64,000 bases of DNA from Chitinophaga sp. YR627. GTDB lineage: Bacteria; Bacteroidota; Bacteroidia; Chitinophagales; Chitinophagaceae. The notes under the pieces are model-generated. The model saw only the letters and a program-made list of their open reading frames with translations. It was not told the origin of the DNA and ran no database searches. The position numbers and the translations under genes are program-made. This document shows, in pieces, positions 26,844-35,207 of the stretch (the stretch's first letter is position 1; every line of letters begins with the position of its first letter). The stretch is from assembly GCF_900114995.1 (NCBI RefSeq), contig NZ_FOUX01000009.1, forward strand, positions 1 to 64,000. Direction: 5' to 3'.

Positions 26844-28247
26844 TTATCTTCTCTCATCAAAGATACCGAATTCTGCGATCGCAGGAGCATCTTTGAACTC
26901 GTCGATGAGGATACGTACTTTACCACCCCATATTCTGTTGAAACGGTGGATTCTCACACGACCGCCGCCTTCACCTTGTGTAATTGGTTTCCATACACCG
27001 TTTTCATTGTATTCCAGGCGGTATTTTTTGATATTGCTGCCGTCTTCAACGATGGTGATCATATTGAAGCTTTTGTCTTTATCAAAAATGATCTCATACC
27101 ATGGCTGTTTTACAACCGGATTAGACTGCCAGCTGCTGCCGAAACGGTCATCATTACCAAAGTCCATGATATTCATATCATTGCTCCAGCTGGAATTGCT
27201 ACGCTGGAATTTGGCAATATTAGAAGAAATGATCGGCGCTTCTGCTGGTGTCAGAGCCGGCATAGCACCTGTGTTTTTCCAGCGCTTTCCTACTTCTTCC
27301 AGTGCCTTTACAGCGTTAGGATCGATCAGACCATCACGGTTTGGCGCTACGTTCAGGATGAAGTTACACCATGCTTTGTTCAGCGGTACCAGGATCTCAT
27401 CCACCAGTTTTGCCGGATCTTTTACAGGGGTAGCCGGGAAATCAGATTTCCAGAACCATGCGCTGTTGATTGGCAGACAGGATAATGCAGGCAGTTTGTT
27501 CGCTTCTTTGGAGATGTGCTGACCTGCACCCTGCTCGTAAGATTTGATATCGGTGTAAAACAGGGCCTCTGTCGGATATTTTGCCGCGTTGAGGTCCATC
27601 ACCAGACAATTAGGCTGCAGGGTCTTAATGAGGCGGTAAACCTCCTCAAATGGCACTTCATCATAAGAGATCCTGGACCATGGAGCATCCCATCCATCGA
27701 TGATGAGTGCACTGATCTCGCCGTAGTTGGTCAGGAGTTCGGTCAGCTGTGCTTTCACCATATCGATGTGCTGACGGGTAATATCATGCGGACGCAGTTT
27801 GTGGTGGGTATCCAGGATAGAGTAATACAGCATTACTTTCAGTCCTTTGGCCCTGAATGCGTTCACATATTCCCTTACAACGTCTTTCTTGTAAGGACTG
27901 TTCATCACATTGTAATCTGTCGTCTTGGTATCCCAGATACAGAAACCACTGTGATGTTTGGTGGTCAGACAGCCATAGCTCATATTAGCTGCTTTTGCGG
28001 TGGCTGCCCATTGGTTACAATCCAGCTTTTTAGGATTGAACAGGGATACCGGTGCTTCCGGATCAGGCCAGTCCTGATCAGCGAACGTTGGGATGTTAAA
28101 GTGAATAAACATACCAAAACGCAGATCAACAAATTCCTGCTGTAATGTTGCGAGTGGCTTTGCGGTTGATTTCACCTGCGCCTTTACCATTGCCGGCATT
28201 GCCAATAGCATGCACAATGCAAGACGCAAAAAGAATACATTCTTCAT
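26844..28247 (-). CDS. Exported alpha-L-fucosidase, GH29
   Basis: A 467-residue exo-glycosidase with a signal peptide ending in VKAQ. GH29 hallmarks: FGMFIHFNIPTF, LTTKHHSGFCIWDTKTTDYN, and LIIDGWDAPW, where Asp184 is at the nucleophile position of the family. After residue 345 comes a beta-sandwich with WYEIIFDKDKSFN and YRLEYNENGVW, typical of an F5/8-type carbohydrate-binding domain. It would release terminal alpha-L-fucose from glycans in the periplasm or at the surface. Unlike most Bacteroidota glycosidases here it has no SusC/SusD pair or sibling enzyme beside it. Confidence 0.93.
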   Translation of the reverse strand: MKNVFFLRLALCMLLAMPAMVKAQVKSTAKPLATLQQEFVDLRFGMFIHFNIPTFADQDWPDPEAPVSLFNPKKLDCNQWAATAKAANMSYGCLTTKHHSGFCIWDTKTTDYNVMNSPYKKDVVREYVNAFRAKGLKVMLYYSILDTHHKLRPHDITRQHIDMVKAQLTELLTNYGEISALIIDGWDAPWSRISYDEVPFEEVYRLIKTLQPNCLVMDLNAAKYPTEALFYTDIKSYEQGAGQHISKEANKLPALSCLPINSAWFWKSDFPATPVKDPAKLVDEILVPLNKAWCNFILNVAPNRDGLIDPNAVKALEEVGKRWKNTGAMPALTPAEAPIISSNIAKFQRSNSSWSNDMNIMDFGNDDRFGSSWQSNPVVKQPWYEIIFDKDKSFNMITIVEDGSNIKKYRLEYNENGVWKPITQGEGGGRVRIHRFNRIWGGKVRILIDEFKDAPAIAEFGIFDERR

Positions 28248-28511
28248 AATGTCTGAATACGATTTTTAGATTTTGAGACCCGAGAGTTCGTGGATAAATA
28301 AAATTTCTACGGCTACTAAAATAGAACAATCAGATTAGGCTTTTCAGCTATGAGAAGACAATATAATGAATTGCGAATTTCCCATTAGTTGATGTCTTTT
28401 AACAATTTAACAGGAATATACATGAGTGCGTAGCAAAAAGTGGCATGGTGTTGGATTTATGGGCAATAAAGAGAACAACAGCAAGAGTCATTAAAAACAA
28501 ACACAATTTAT

Positions 28512-29369
28512 ATGAAACTTAGATTCATAGCACTATCATTATCCCTTCCAATTTTCTTATTTTCCTGCGTGAGCACGAAGAAGTTTAAAGCTTCTGAAGC
28601 GAAGTACGCGGAACTATCATCGCAGTATGCAAGCTTACAGGGTAAACTGGAAGATTGCCAGCGCAGTCTGCGTGATACCGCATCTGCTTTTGAGCGCAGC
28701 AGAAACGTAAGTGAAGAAAGAGTGGAAGGACTCAAACAAAATAACAGCACCTTACTTAATCAGTTGAAAGACCTTTCTGTGATCAGTAATTCACAGGCAG
28801 AAAGTATCAAAAAATCACTGGATAACATTGGTGCCAAAGATGCTTACATACAGGACCTGCAGTCTGCGATTGCACGTAAAGACTCCCTGAACATGGCACT
28901 GGTAATGAACCTGAAAGGTGCTATTGGTAACCTGGATGATAAGGATATCAACATCAAAGTGGAAAAAGGCGTAGTGTATATTGATATCTCTGATAAGATG
29001 TTGTTTGAAAGCGGTAGTTATGATGTAACACCAAAAGCGAAGGAAGTACTCGGTAAAGTGGCTAAAGTACTGTTAAACCAGCCTGATATCGAATTCATGG
29101 TAGAAGGTCATACCGACAGCAATCCTTATAAGAAAGGGGTATTACTGGACAACTGGGATCTGAGTGTGAAAAGAGCAACTGCTGTAACCAGGGTATTACA
29201 GAATGACTATGCTATTCCTCCGGCTCATATCACTGCTGCGGGTAGAAGCGAATATCTGCCAATCGCCAGCAATGATACACCTGAAGGTCGCGCGACTAAC
29301 CGTCGTACACGTATCGTGATCCTTCCTCAGCTGGATCAGTTCTTCAAACTGCTGGAGAAAAAACAATAA
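28512..29369 (+). CDS. OmpA-family peptidoglycan-binding lipoprotein
   Basis: A 285-residue protein. The signal peptide ends in LFSC, then about 100 residues form a coiled coil (heptads from KFKASEAKYAELSSQY to IARKDSLN). The C-terminal OmpA domain has DKMLFESGSYDVTPKA, VEGHTDSNP and the NRRTRIVI end, with the Asp and Arg that bind diaminopimelate. The architecture tethers the outer membrane to the cell wall. It is a single-gene unit ending in a hairpin. Confidence 0.93.
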   Translation: MKLRFIALSLSLPIFLFSCVSTKKFKASEAKYAELSSQYASLQGKLEDCQRSLRDTASAFERSRNVSEERVEGLKQNNSTLLNQLKDLSVISNSQAESIKKSLDNIGAKDAYIQDLQSAIARKDSLNMALVMNLKGAIGNLDDKDINIKVEKGVVYIDISDKMLFESGSYDVTPKAKEVLGKVAKVLLNQPDIEFMVEGHTDSNPYKKGVLLDNWDLSVKRATAVTRVLQNDYAIPPAHITAAGRSEYLPIASNDTPEGRATNRRTRIVILPQLDQFFKLLEKKQ

Positions 29370-29395
29370 TCATCCATTTCATTATAGCAAGAAAG

Positions 29396-29425
29396 AGCGT
29401 CTCTCTAGCGGGGGACGCTTTTTTG
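29396..29425. terminator. Hairpin between OmpA-family and nitrilase-family genes
   Basis: Stem AGCGTC/GACGCT with weak inner pairing, followed by TTTTTT on the plus strand. It serves the plus-strand gene. Confidence 0.65.
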
Positions 29426-29427
29426 TG

Positions 29428-30156
29428 TCAGATAGTAACTGACATCGCAGTACGGGTGTCTGTATCCAGTATCAGGATACCTTCACTGGTAGCATCCAGC
29501 TGCTCCAGGACAGCCCCGGTACTATCCCATACAGCAGACTTGCCGGCACACAGAAAACCGTCTGATTCTCCTACTGCATTAGATAATAAGACCATCATAT
29601 CGTATTCACTGCCTATTCTGGACAAACGGGCAATGGCATTTTCAATACCCCCGGTCGATTTTACAGAACTGGCCAGGTAAAACTGTGCACCACATTTGTA
29701 AGCGTCCTCTACATGTTGAGGAACGGATAGCTCGTAACAGATGGCCAGTGCCACATCTCCGTCTTCTCCCAGCAGACTGAGACTGCTTTCTCCGCTGACG
29801 AAATAGGGGTCTTCATCTGCATGCAGGTATTTTTTTGCATATACGTTCCGGCTTTCCTGCGGCTGGAACAGCACCATACTGATGGTAATGCCAGTAGGCG
29901 TTTTCAGGGGTACTCCTACCCCGATGGTAATTGCTTTTTCATCACTGATATCCTGAAAGACATTCAGTCTTTCGTCATGCAGCTCTGTGGCCAGTTCTTT
30001 TGCCAGGGTGGGTTCATAACCTGTGATAGATAATTCGGGGAAGATGATAGTATCTGCGCCATTGGATACCGCAAGATCGATGATCTTTTTGTGATTTTCG
30101 ATATTACTCAGGATGTCCCCTTTTACCGCTCTTGCCTGCGCTACGCAAAGTTTCAT
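29428..30156 (-). CDS. Carbon-nitrogen hydrolase (nitrilase superfamily)
   Basis: A 242-residue amidase-like enzyme. The Glu-Lys-Cys triad is visible in FPELSITGYEP (Glu), AKKYLHADE (Lys) and LAICYELSVP (Cys). Superfamily members hydrolyse amides such as omega-amides, carbamoyl-amines or deaminated glutathione; the short length and branch do not identify the substrate. Cytosolic, no signal peptide. It is divergent from the histidine kinase gene and has no operon partner. Confidence 0.88.
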   Translation of the reverse strand: MKLCVAQARAVKGDILSNIENHKKIIDLAVSNGADTIIFPELSITGYEPTLAKELATELHDERLNVFQDISDEKAITIGVGVPLKTPTGITISMVLFQPQESRNVYAKKYLHADEDPYFVSGESSLSLLGEDGDVALAICYELSVPQHVEDAYKCGAQFYLASSVKSTGGIENAIARLSRIGSEYDMMVLLSNAVGESDGFLCAGKSAVWDSTGAVLEQLDATSEGILILDTDTRTAMSVTI

Positions 30157-30309
30157 AGTCTAGTGAGTTTTTAAATGGACGCCTAAAAGATTAAATACTA
30201 ATCTAATCAATAAATGGCGATCAGGAAGCATAAAATTTTAAAGAATATACTCCAAATAATCCGAAATTTGGCCAGGAATGCATGTTCAATTCTCCGTAAA
30301 TAGCCGACG

Positions 30310-32025
30310 ATGGAAGTACAACATCTTTTAGATACGAATGAGGCCCGTTTGAAGGCTGTGATTGAGGCAACCCCGGAATGTATCAAAATTGTCGCCCAGG
30401 ACGGGACAGTACAGTTTATGAATAAGGCTGGTCTGTGCATGATAGATGCCACTGAAGCCCAAACTGTTGAAGGGTGCTGTGTATTTGATATCATCGCCGC
30501 TGAATACAGGGAACGCTGGATCGAAAACCATAACAGGGTATGCAACGGGGAAAGCCTGAACTGGGAATTTGATCTGATCAGCCTGAACGGTACCAGGCGT
30601 CACATGGAGACACACGCTGTTCCCATGCCCAATGGAGATGGCACATTTTCACAACTCGCTGTTACCCGTGATGTTACGGAAAGAAAACGGTCAGAGCAGA
30701 CCTTAAAAAGACATGACATTATCCTCAGGGGACAGAAATATGCATTAGAACAGGCCGTACACGGCAAACCCATCAAAGAGGTACTGGAAACGCTGGTAAA
30801 AACAGTGGAAGAGCAATCCAACGGTTCTCTGATGGCCTCCATTTTGCTGATAGATCCGGAAGGCAAGCGGATGTTGCACGGTGCATCGCCCAGCTTACCA
30901 GCCAGTTATAACGAAGCAGTCAATGGCGTAGAGATCGGCCCGGCTGTAGGCTCCTGCGGAACCGCTGCCTTCACAGGCGAAGAAATTACCGTAGAGGACA
31001 TCTCCAATGATCCCTTATGGGCAAATTATAAAGAGCTGGCCTTATCACATGGTCTGCGTGCCTGTTGGTCTATACCGATCCTTTCTTCACAGCAACGACC
31101 ACTTGCTACATTTGCACTGTATTATGGAACAGAACAAACGCCTGCTCCGGAAGACAGGGAAGCAGTGGAACTGCTAAGGAGAACTGCCGGTATCGTGATA
31201 GAATGGTACAGGGAGATATCAGAACGTAAGGCATTAATGGCGCAACTGGAGACCCGTGTCAGCGAACGCACCAATGAGCTCAATAACGTAAATGCTGCCT
31301 TACAGAGCTCCAATGATACCCTGGAACAGTTTGCACACGTAGCCAGTCATGATCTGAAAGAACCGGTCAGAAAGATCAAGATATTCACATCGAGACTGGA
31401 GGATGAAACAGGGCATTTACTGAATGAGCGGGGCAAGACCTACCTGCATAAGATACAGTCTTCCGCGGAGCGTATGTCCACTATGATAGAAGGAGTACTC
31501 AACTACTCCGTGCAGAATGGCGCCCATAAGATCAATGAAAAGATAGACCTGAATATCATTATAGAAGAGATCAGAAATGACCTGGAAGTCCTGATACAGC
31601 AGAAACATGCGGTCGTGAAGGCCGGTCCGCTACCGGTCATAGAAGGCGATCGTATACTGATACATCAGTTATTCTACAACCTGCTGAACAATTCACTGAA
31701 ATTCACTACTGAGGAGGAGCAGCCTGTTATCACCATCGAAGCAACGCCGGTGCTGCAACACAAGGAGGCTTATTATAACATCATCATTACGGACAATGGT
31801 ATTGGCTTTGATCAGCAGCAAAGCGAAAAGATCTTCGATACATTCACCCGGTTAAATTCAAAGGATAAATACGACGGTACTGGTCTCGGACTGGCCTTAT
31901 GTAAGAAGATCGTACAACGCCATCATGGTACCATTGCGGCGACCAGCGAGAATGGGAAAGGCGCTGCTTTCAGTCTGGTATTGCCGGTCGTACAACCTGC
32001 ATCAGCCGATCTGCAACCCGTATAA
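30310..32025 (+). CDS. Cytosolic PAS-GAF sensor histidine kinase
   Basis: A 571-residue kinase without membrane helices. Domains in order: PAS (about 8-128, closing with VTRDVTERK), GAF (about 150-305), a coiled coil (about 310-340), HisKA with the phospho-acceptor His347 in VASHDLKEPVRK, and HATPase with YNLLNNSLKF (N box), DNGIGFD (G1) and GTGLGLALCKKI (G2). The layout is that of soluble redox, light or small-molecule sensors. No response regulator gene is adjacent, so it is an orphan kinase. Ligand unknown. Confidence 0.93.
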   Translation: MEVQHLLDTNEARLKAVIEATPECIKIVAQDGTVQFMNKAGLCMIDATEAQTVEGCCVFDIIAAEYRERWIENHNRVCNGESLNWEFDLISLNGTRRHMETHAVPMPNGDGTFSQLAVTRDVTERKRSEQTLKRHDIILRGQKYALEQAVHGKPIKEVLETLVKTVEEQSNGSLMASILLIDPEGKRMLHGASPSLPASYNEAVNGVEIGPAVGSCGTAAFTGEEITVEDISNDPLWANYKELALSHGLRACWSIPILSSQQRPLATFALYYGTEQTPAPEDREAVELLRRTAGIVIEWYREISERKALMAQLETRVSERTNELNNVNAALQSSNDTLEQFAHVASHDLKEPVRKIKIFTSRLEDETGHLLNERGKTYLHKIQSSAERMSTMIEGVLNYSVQNGAHKINEKIDLNIIIEEIRNDLEVLIQQKHAVVKAGPLPVIEGDRILIHQLFYNLLNNSLKFTTEEEQPVITIEATPVLQHKEAYYNIIITDNGIGFDQQQSEKIFDTFTRLNSKDKYDGTGLGLALCKKIVQRHHGTIAATSENGKGAAFSLVLPVVQPASADLQPV

Positions 32026-32031
32026 AAAAGC

Positions 32032-32062
32032 GGTCCGGAATAGCATAAAGCCATTCCGGACC
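32032..32062. terminator. Hairpin between histidine kinase and exbD genes
   Basis: Arms GGTCCGGAATAGC and GCCATTCCGGACC pair almost completely. T-runs follow on the minus strand, so it mainly terminates exbD. Confidence 0.75.
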
Positions 32063-32082
32063 GGGTATAATACATTGGTTTA

Positions 32083-32493
32083 TTATCCTTTACTCTGTGG
32101 ATTGGCAGTCGCCAATACCACTTTTGCACCGATTTCACGGGCTACTTCCATCACTTTCACTACATCTTCCACCGGCACTGTTTTCTCTGCGTTGATAACA
32201 ATGGTCGGATCCACTGTTTCACGTCCGAGTGCAGGGACCAGCATCTGTTTCAGGCTTTCGAAAGGCACTTTGTTGGTTCCTACGAAGAATTCCCTTTTAT
32301 CATTGATGCTGACTACCACCGTCTGTTTAGCTTTCGTATTGCTCTTTGCTTTCGGCAATGTCAGCTTGATCACATTCGGATTGGCCAGGGTTGATACGAT
32401 CAGGAAGAACAGCAACAGAATGAACAGGATATCATTCAGTGCGCCGTTGTGCAGCTCCACATGCCGCTTGTTTCTTCTATTGCGTAAGTTCAT
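32083..32493 (-). CDS. exbD: ExbD/TolR-family biopolymer transport protein
   Basis: A 136-residue protein with one N-terminal membrane helix containing the conserved Asp (LNDILFILLLFFLIVST) and a periplasmic domain. It forms, with the ExbB-like protein encoded 27 nt upstream, a proton-driven complex that energises TonB-type or Tol-type machines. Such a complex would power the SusC transporter of this window, among others; which partner it actually serves cannot be seen. Confidence 0.9.
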   Translation of the reverse strand: MNLRNRRNKRHVELHNGALNDILFILLLFFLIVSTLANPNVIKLTLPKAKSNTKAKQTVVVSINDKREFFVGTNKVPFESLKQMLVPALGRETVDPTIVINAEKTVPVEDVVKVMEVAREIGAKVVLATANPQSKG

Positions 32494-32520
32494 ATTTTAC
32501 AATTACAGATGATCGATGAT

Positions 32521-33234
32521 TTATCTTGTTGGTTCCTGCAAAATATCAATGAACTCTGCTGAAGCGCCTTCCATTTTATTGATCACCTTATCGATCTGTG
32601 CATTCAGGAAGCTGTAACCGATATAGGCTACCAGACCAATGATCAGACCTGTAGCGGAAGTGATCATCTTTACGTAGATACCACCAGCGATCGTACCCAG
32701 GGTGATATCGGAGGTGATGGAGATGTTAAAGAAGGTCTGGATCATACCTGCGATCGTACCCAGGAACCCGAACATTGGTGCGATACCTGCGATGATGGAC
32801 AGGATCACCAGGTTCTTTTCCATCTTATAGATTTCCAGTTTACCTACGTTCTCCATGGATTTCTCGATACTTTCGATCGGTTTACCTATACGCTGTACCC
32901 CTTTGTCGATCATGCGTGCTATAGGACTATTGGTATTTTTTGACAAAGAGCGGGCAGCGGAGATATTGCCATTGGAGATATGATCCCTGATCATTGGCAT
33001 AAAGTTATCTTCCAGCTTACCTGCTTTGGAGATAGTCAGATATCTTTCCACGAAAGCGAAAACAGCGATCACGGAAAGGATACCCAGAGGTATCATCAGT
33101 ACCCCACCTTTTGCCAGCAGATCCATTAATCTGATTTGCTGATCGGCAACTGCCGCAGTAGCCGCTGTGGCAACGGTGTCTGCCTTTGGCTGTAATAGAG
33201 AATCCTGTAATAATGTAACGAGTCCTAAGAGCAT
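32521..33234 (-). CDS. exbB: MotA/TolQ/ExbB proton channel protein
   Basis: A 237-residue inner-membrane protein. After an Ala-rich stretch come a helix (GVLMIPLGILSVIAVFAFVERYL), a cytosolic loop, and the signature pair of helices (LSIIAGIAPMFGFLGTIAGMIQTF and GLIIGLVAYIGYSFL) of the ExbB/TolQ family. It precedes exbD. A -7-like element TACTTTTG lies 19 nt upstream of the start at 33261-33254. Confidence 0.92.
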   Translation of the reverse strand: MLLGLVTLLQDSLLQPKADTVATAATAAVADQQIRLMDLLAKGGVLMIPLGILSVIAVFAFVERYLTISKAGKLEDNFMPMIRDHISNGNISAARSLSKNTNSPIARMIDKGVQRIGKPIESIEKSMENVGKLEIYKMEKNLVILSIIAGIAPMFGFLGTIAGMIQTFFNISITSDITLGTIAGGIYVKMITSATGLIIGLVAYIGYSFLNAQIDKVINKMEGASAEFIDILQEPTR

Positions 33235-33353
33235 GAATAAATTTTTAACCTTGCAAAAGTATATATTTCAAATGCAACAAGGGAGGAAGATACCAATAAT
33301 ATGGTAAACATTTAACGTATGTTCCGGCAAAATATTGCCAATCAATGAACTAA

Positions 33354-34598
33354 TTAGCTACGTTCTTCCCAAACCTGAGCCAGATGGACGATAGTTTGCA
33401 CGGCTTTTTCCATATCCTGAATACTCACATACTCATTTTTGCTGTGCAGCGCCATCTCTCCGGTGAAGATATTCGGACAGGGTAAACCCATAAAAGAGAG
33501 CCTGGAACCATCTGTACCACCACGGATGATCAGTCTTAAGGGTTCTACCCCGGCACGACGGATGGCTTCTTCTGCATTAGCTGTTACTTCCGGATGGAGG
33601 TCCAGCACTTCTCTCATATTACGATATTGCTGTGTAACGGTCAGGGTTGCGCTGGCCTGTGGATAACGGGCCATCACTGTGTTCATAATATTACGCAGGA
33701 AGGCGGCATGGTCATCCAGTTTAGCCGTTACGAAATCACGCAGTATAAAATCGATCTCTGCCTGCTCTACGATACCGTGTATCCTTACCGGATGAATAAA
33801 GCCCTGACGGTCTTCCGTTGTTTCAGGAGACAGGCTGTCTTTCGGAAGCGCATCCACGATCTCACTCGCTATTTTAATGGCACTCACCAGTTTATCTTTA
33901 GCCGTACCCGGATGTACGCTGACACCGTTTATAACGATCTTAGCGCCATCAGCAGAAAAGCTTTCGTTCTCCAGAGAACCACGTTCACCCCCATCCAGCG
34001 TATAGCCGAACTGCGCCCCCAGGCGTTGCATATCCAGTTTTTCCACACCACGTCCTACCTCTTCATCCGGTGTGAACAGGATACGGATGTCCCCATGCTT
34101 AATTTCAGGATGCGCCAGCAGGAATTGTGCAGCATCCATAATCTCAGCTACACCGGCTTTATCATCGGCGCCCAACAGCGTAGTTCCGCTCGCGGTAATA
34201 ATATCATCTCCTTTTTTGGATACCAGGTAAGGATGCTCCGCAGCCCTGATCACAGTGCCTTCTTCTGGTAAAGCAATATCCCCTCCATCATACTGGCGGT
34301 GAACGATCGGTTTTACATCTTTACCGCTGCAATCGCTGGAGGTATCCATGTGAGAACAGAAACAGATAACAGGTACCTGTTTATCCGTATTACCAGGGAT
34401 GGTGGCAAACACATACCCATGTTCATCCATGACAGCATCTTTGATCCCCATTGCCAGCAATTCGCTGACCAGCAGGCGACCAAGGTCTTTTTGCTTTTCC
34501 GTGGAAGGGAAGGTCTTACTGAGTGGATCTGATTGTGTATCTATCTGTACATAGCGCATAAAGCGCTCAGTTACCGTGTATTTATAATTATTGAACAT
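33354..34598 (-). CDS. pepT: Peptidase T (tripeptidase)
   Basis: PepT removes the N-terminal residue of tripeptides in the cytosol. The di-zinc ligands are visible in CFCSHMDTS, LGADDKAG, FTPDEEVGRG, YTLDGGERGS and the C-terminal HSKNEYV; 414 residues is the usual size. A TTG start at 34631 would add 11 residues, but a promoter (TTTG at 34632-34629, 18 nt, TACGTTTG at 34610-34603) overlaps that stretch, so ATG 34598, matching the family N-terminus MFNNYKYTVTERF, is used. The mRNA is probably leaderless. Confidence 0.95.
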   Translation of the reverse strand: MFNNYKYTVTERFMRYVQIDTQSDPLSKTFPSTEKQKDLGRLLVSELLAMGIKDAVMDEHGYVFATIPGNTDKQVPVICFCSHMDTSSDCSGKDVKPIVHRQYDGGDIALPEEGTVIRAAEHPYLVSKKGDDIITASGTTLLGADDKAGVAEIMDAAQFLLAHPEIKHGDIRILFTPDEEVGRGVEKLDMQRLGAQFGYTLDGGERGSLENESFSADGAKIVINGVSVHPGTAKDKLVSAIKIASEIVDALPKDSLSPETTEDRQGFIHPVRIHGIVEQAEIDFILRDFVTAKLDDHAAFLRNIMNTVMARYPQASATLTVTQQYRNMREVLDLHPEVTANAEEAIRRAGVEPLRLIIRGGTDGSRLSFMGLPCPNIFTGEMALHSKNEYVSIQDMEKAVQTIVHLAQVWEERS

Positions 34599-34602
34599 AT
34601 TG

Positions 34603-34632
34603 CAAACGTAAGGAATTTCGGATTCCGGCAAA
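34603..34632 (-). promoter_or_regulatory. Promoter of pepT, probably leaderless transcript
   Basis: TTTG and TACGTTTG separated by 18 nt match the -33/-7 consensus. Only four bases separate the -7 element from the ATG. Confidence 0.6.
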
Positions 34633-34785
34633 TAAGTACTGTCCGTTTTCTATATCCCACAGAAAAAATCACTGTTTAAGTGGTGTTCCAGACTCCAAAC
34701 AGGACATTCATCTACCTAAAGAGAAATTAAAGAACAAAACACCAAATAAAAATAATTTACAATTATTTTGTTCCACCGCACTAAG

Positions 34786-34820
34786 TTTGCACAGAAAATA
34801 AATAAGGTTACTTATATTTG
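34786..34820 (+). promoter_or_regulatory. Promoter upstream of the cobalamin riboswitch
   Basis: TTTG (34786-34789) and TATATTTG (34813-34820), 23 nt apart, fit the Bacteroidota consensus and place the transcription start just before the riboswitch. An alternative -7 element, TAAGTTTG, lies at 34782-34789. Confidence 0.55.
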
Positions 34821-34844
34821 TTGTGGAACTTAAATGCCACTCAA

Positions 34845-35035
34845 AACTGTTTGCGGTGTCCTTCCGGTAAAAAAGAAGGAATTAAAAAGGAACCGTGTGT
34901 AAATCACGGGCTGACGCGCAACTGTAAGTAACCTCCCGGGTTATGACCGGCATATGTCCATTGTCCAGGTACATCTGCAGATGTACAGACGAGAAGGACG
35001 GTCATAACTGTTACAAGCCAGGATACTTGCCTCAG
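34845..35035 (+). ncRNA. Cobalamin (B12) riboswitch controlling metE
   Basis: The conserved core is visible: AACCGTGTGTAAATCACGGG, then GACGCGCAACTGTAAG and the B12 box AAGCCAGGATACTTGCC (35015-35031). A side stem pairs TTATGACCG (34941-34949) with CGGTCATAA (34999-35007). It lies between a promoter and the B12-independent methionine synthase gene, so adenosylcobalamin or another cobalamin should switch metE off. The 170 nt between the aptamer and the ATG form the expression platform; no clear terminator is seen there, so control of translation is possible. Confidence 0.92.
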
Positions 35036-35207
35036 ACAGATTGATGTATGCTTTCGCGAAATATGAAGCAGCCATCAGGTTATCAGTGCCGGTACTATAC
35101 TGTTGACATCCCGTCAGCAAATTGCCGCCTGTTCCTGTCCTTCTCATTTCCGCATCGCATACCTGCAGTAAGTCTCCTATTATTTCACTCCTTTAAAACA
35201 TGCAAGT

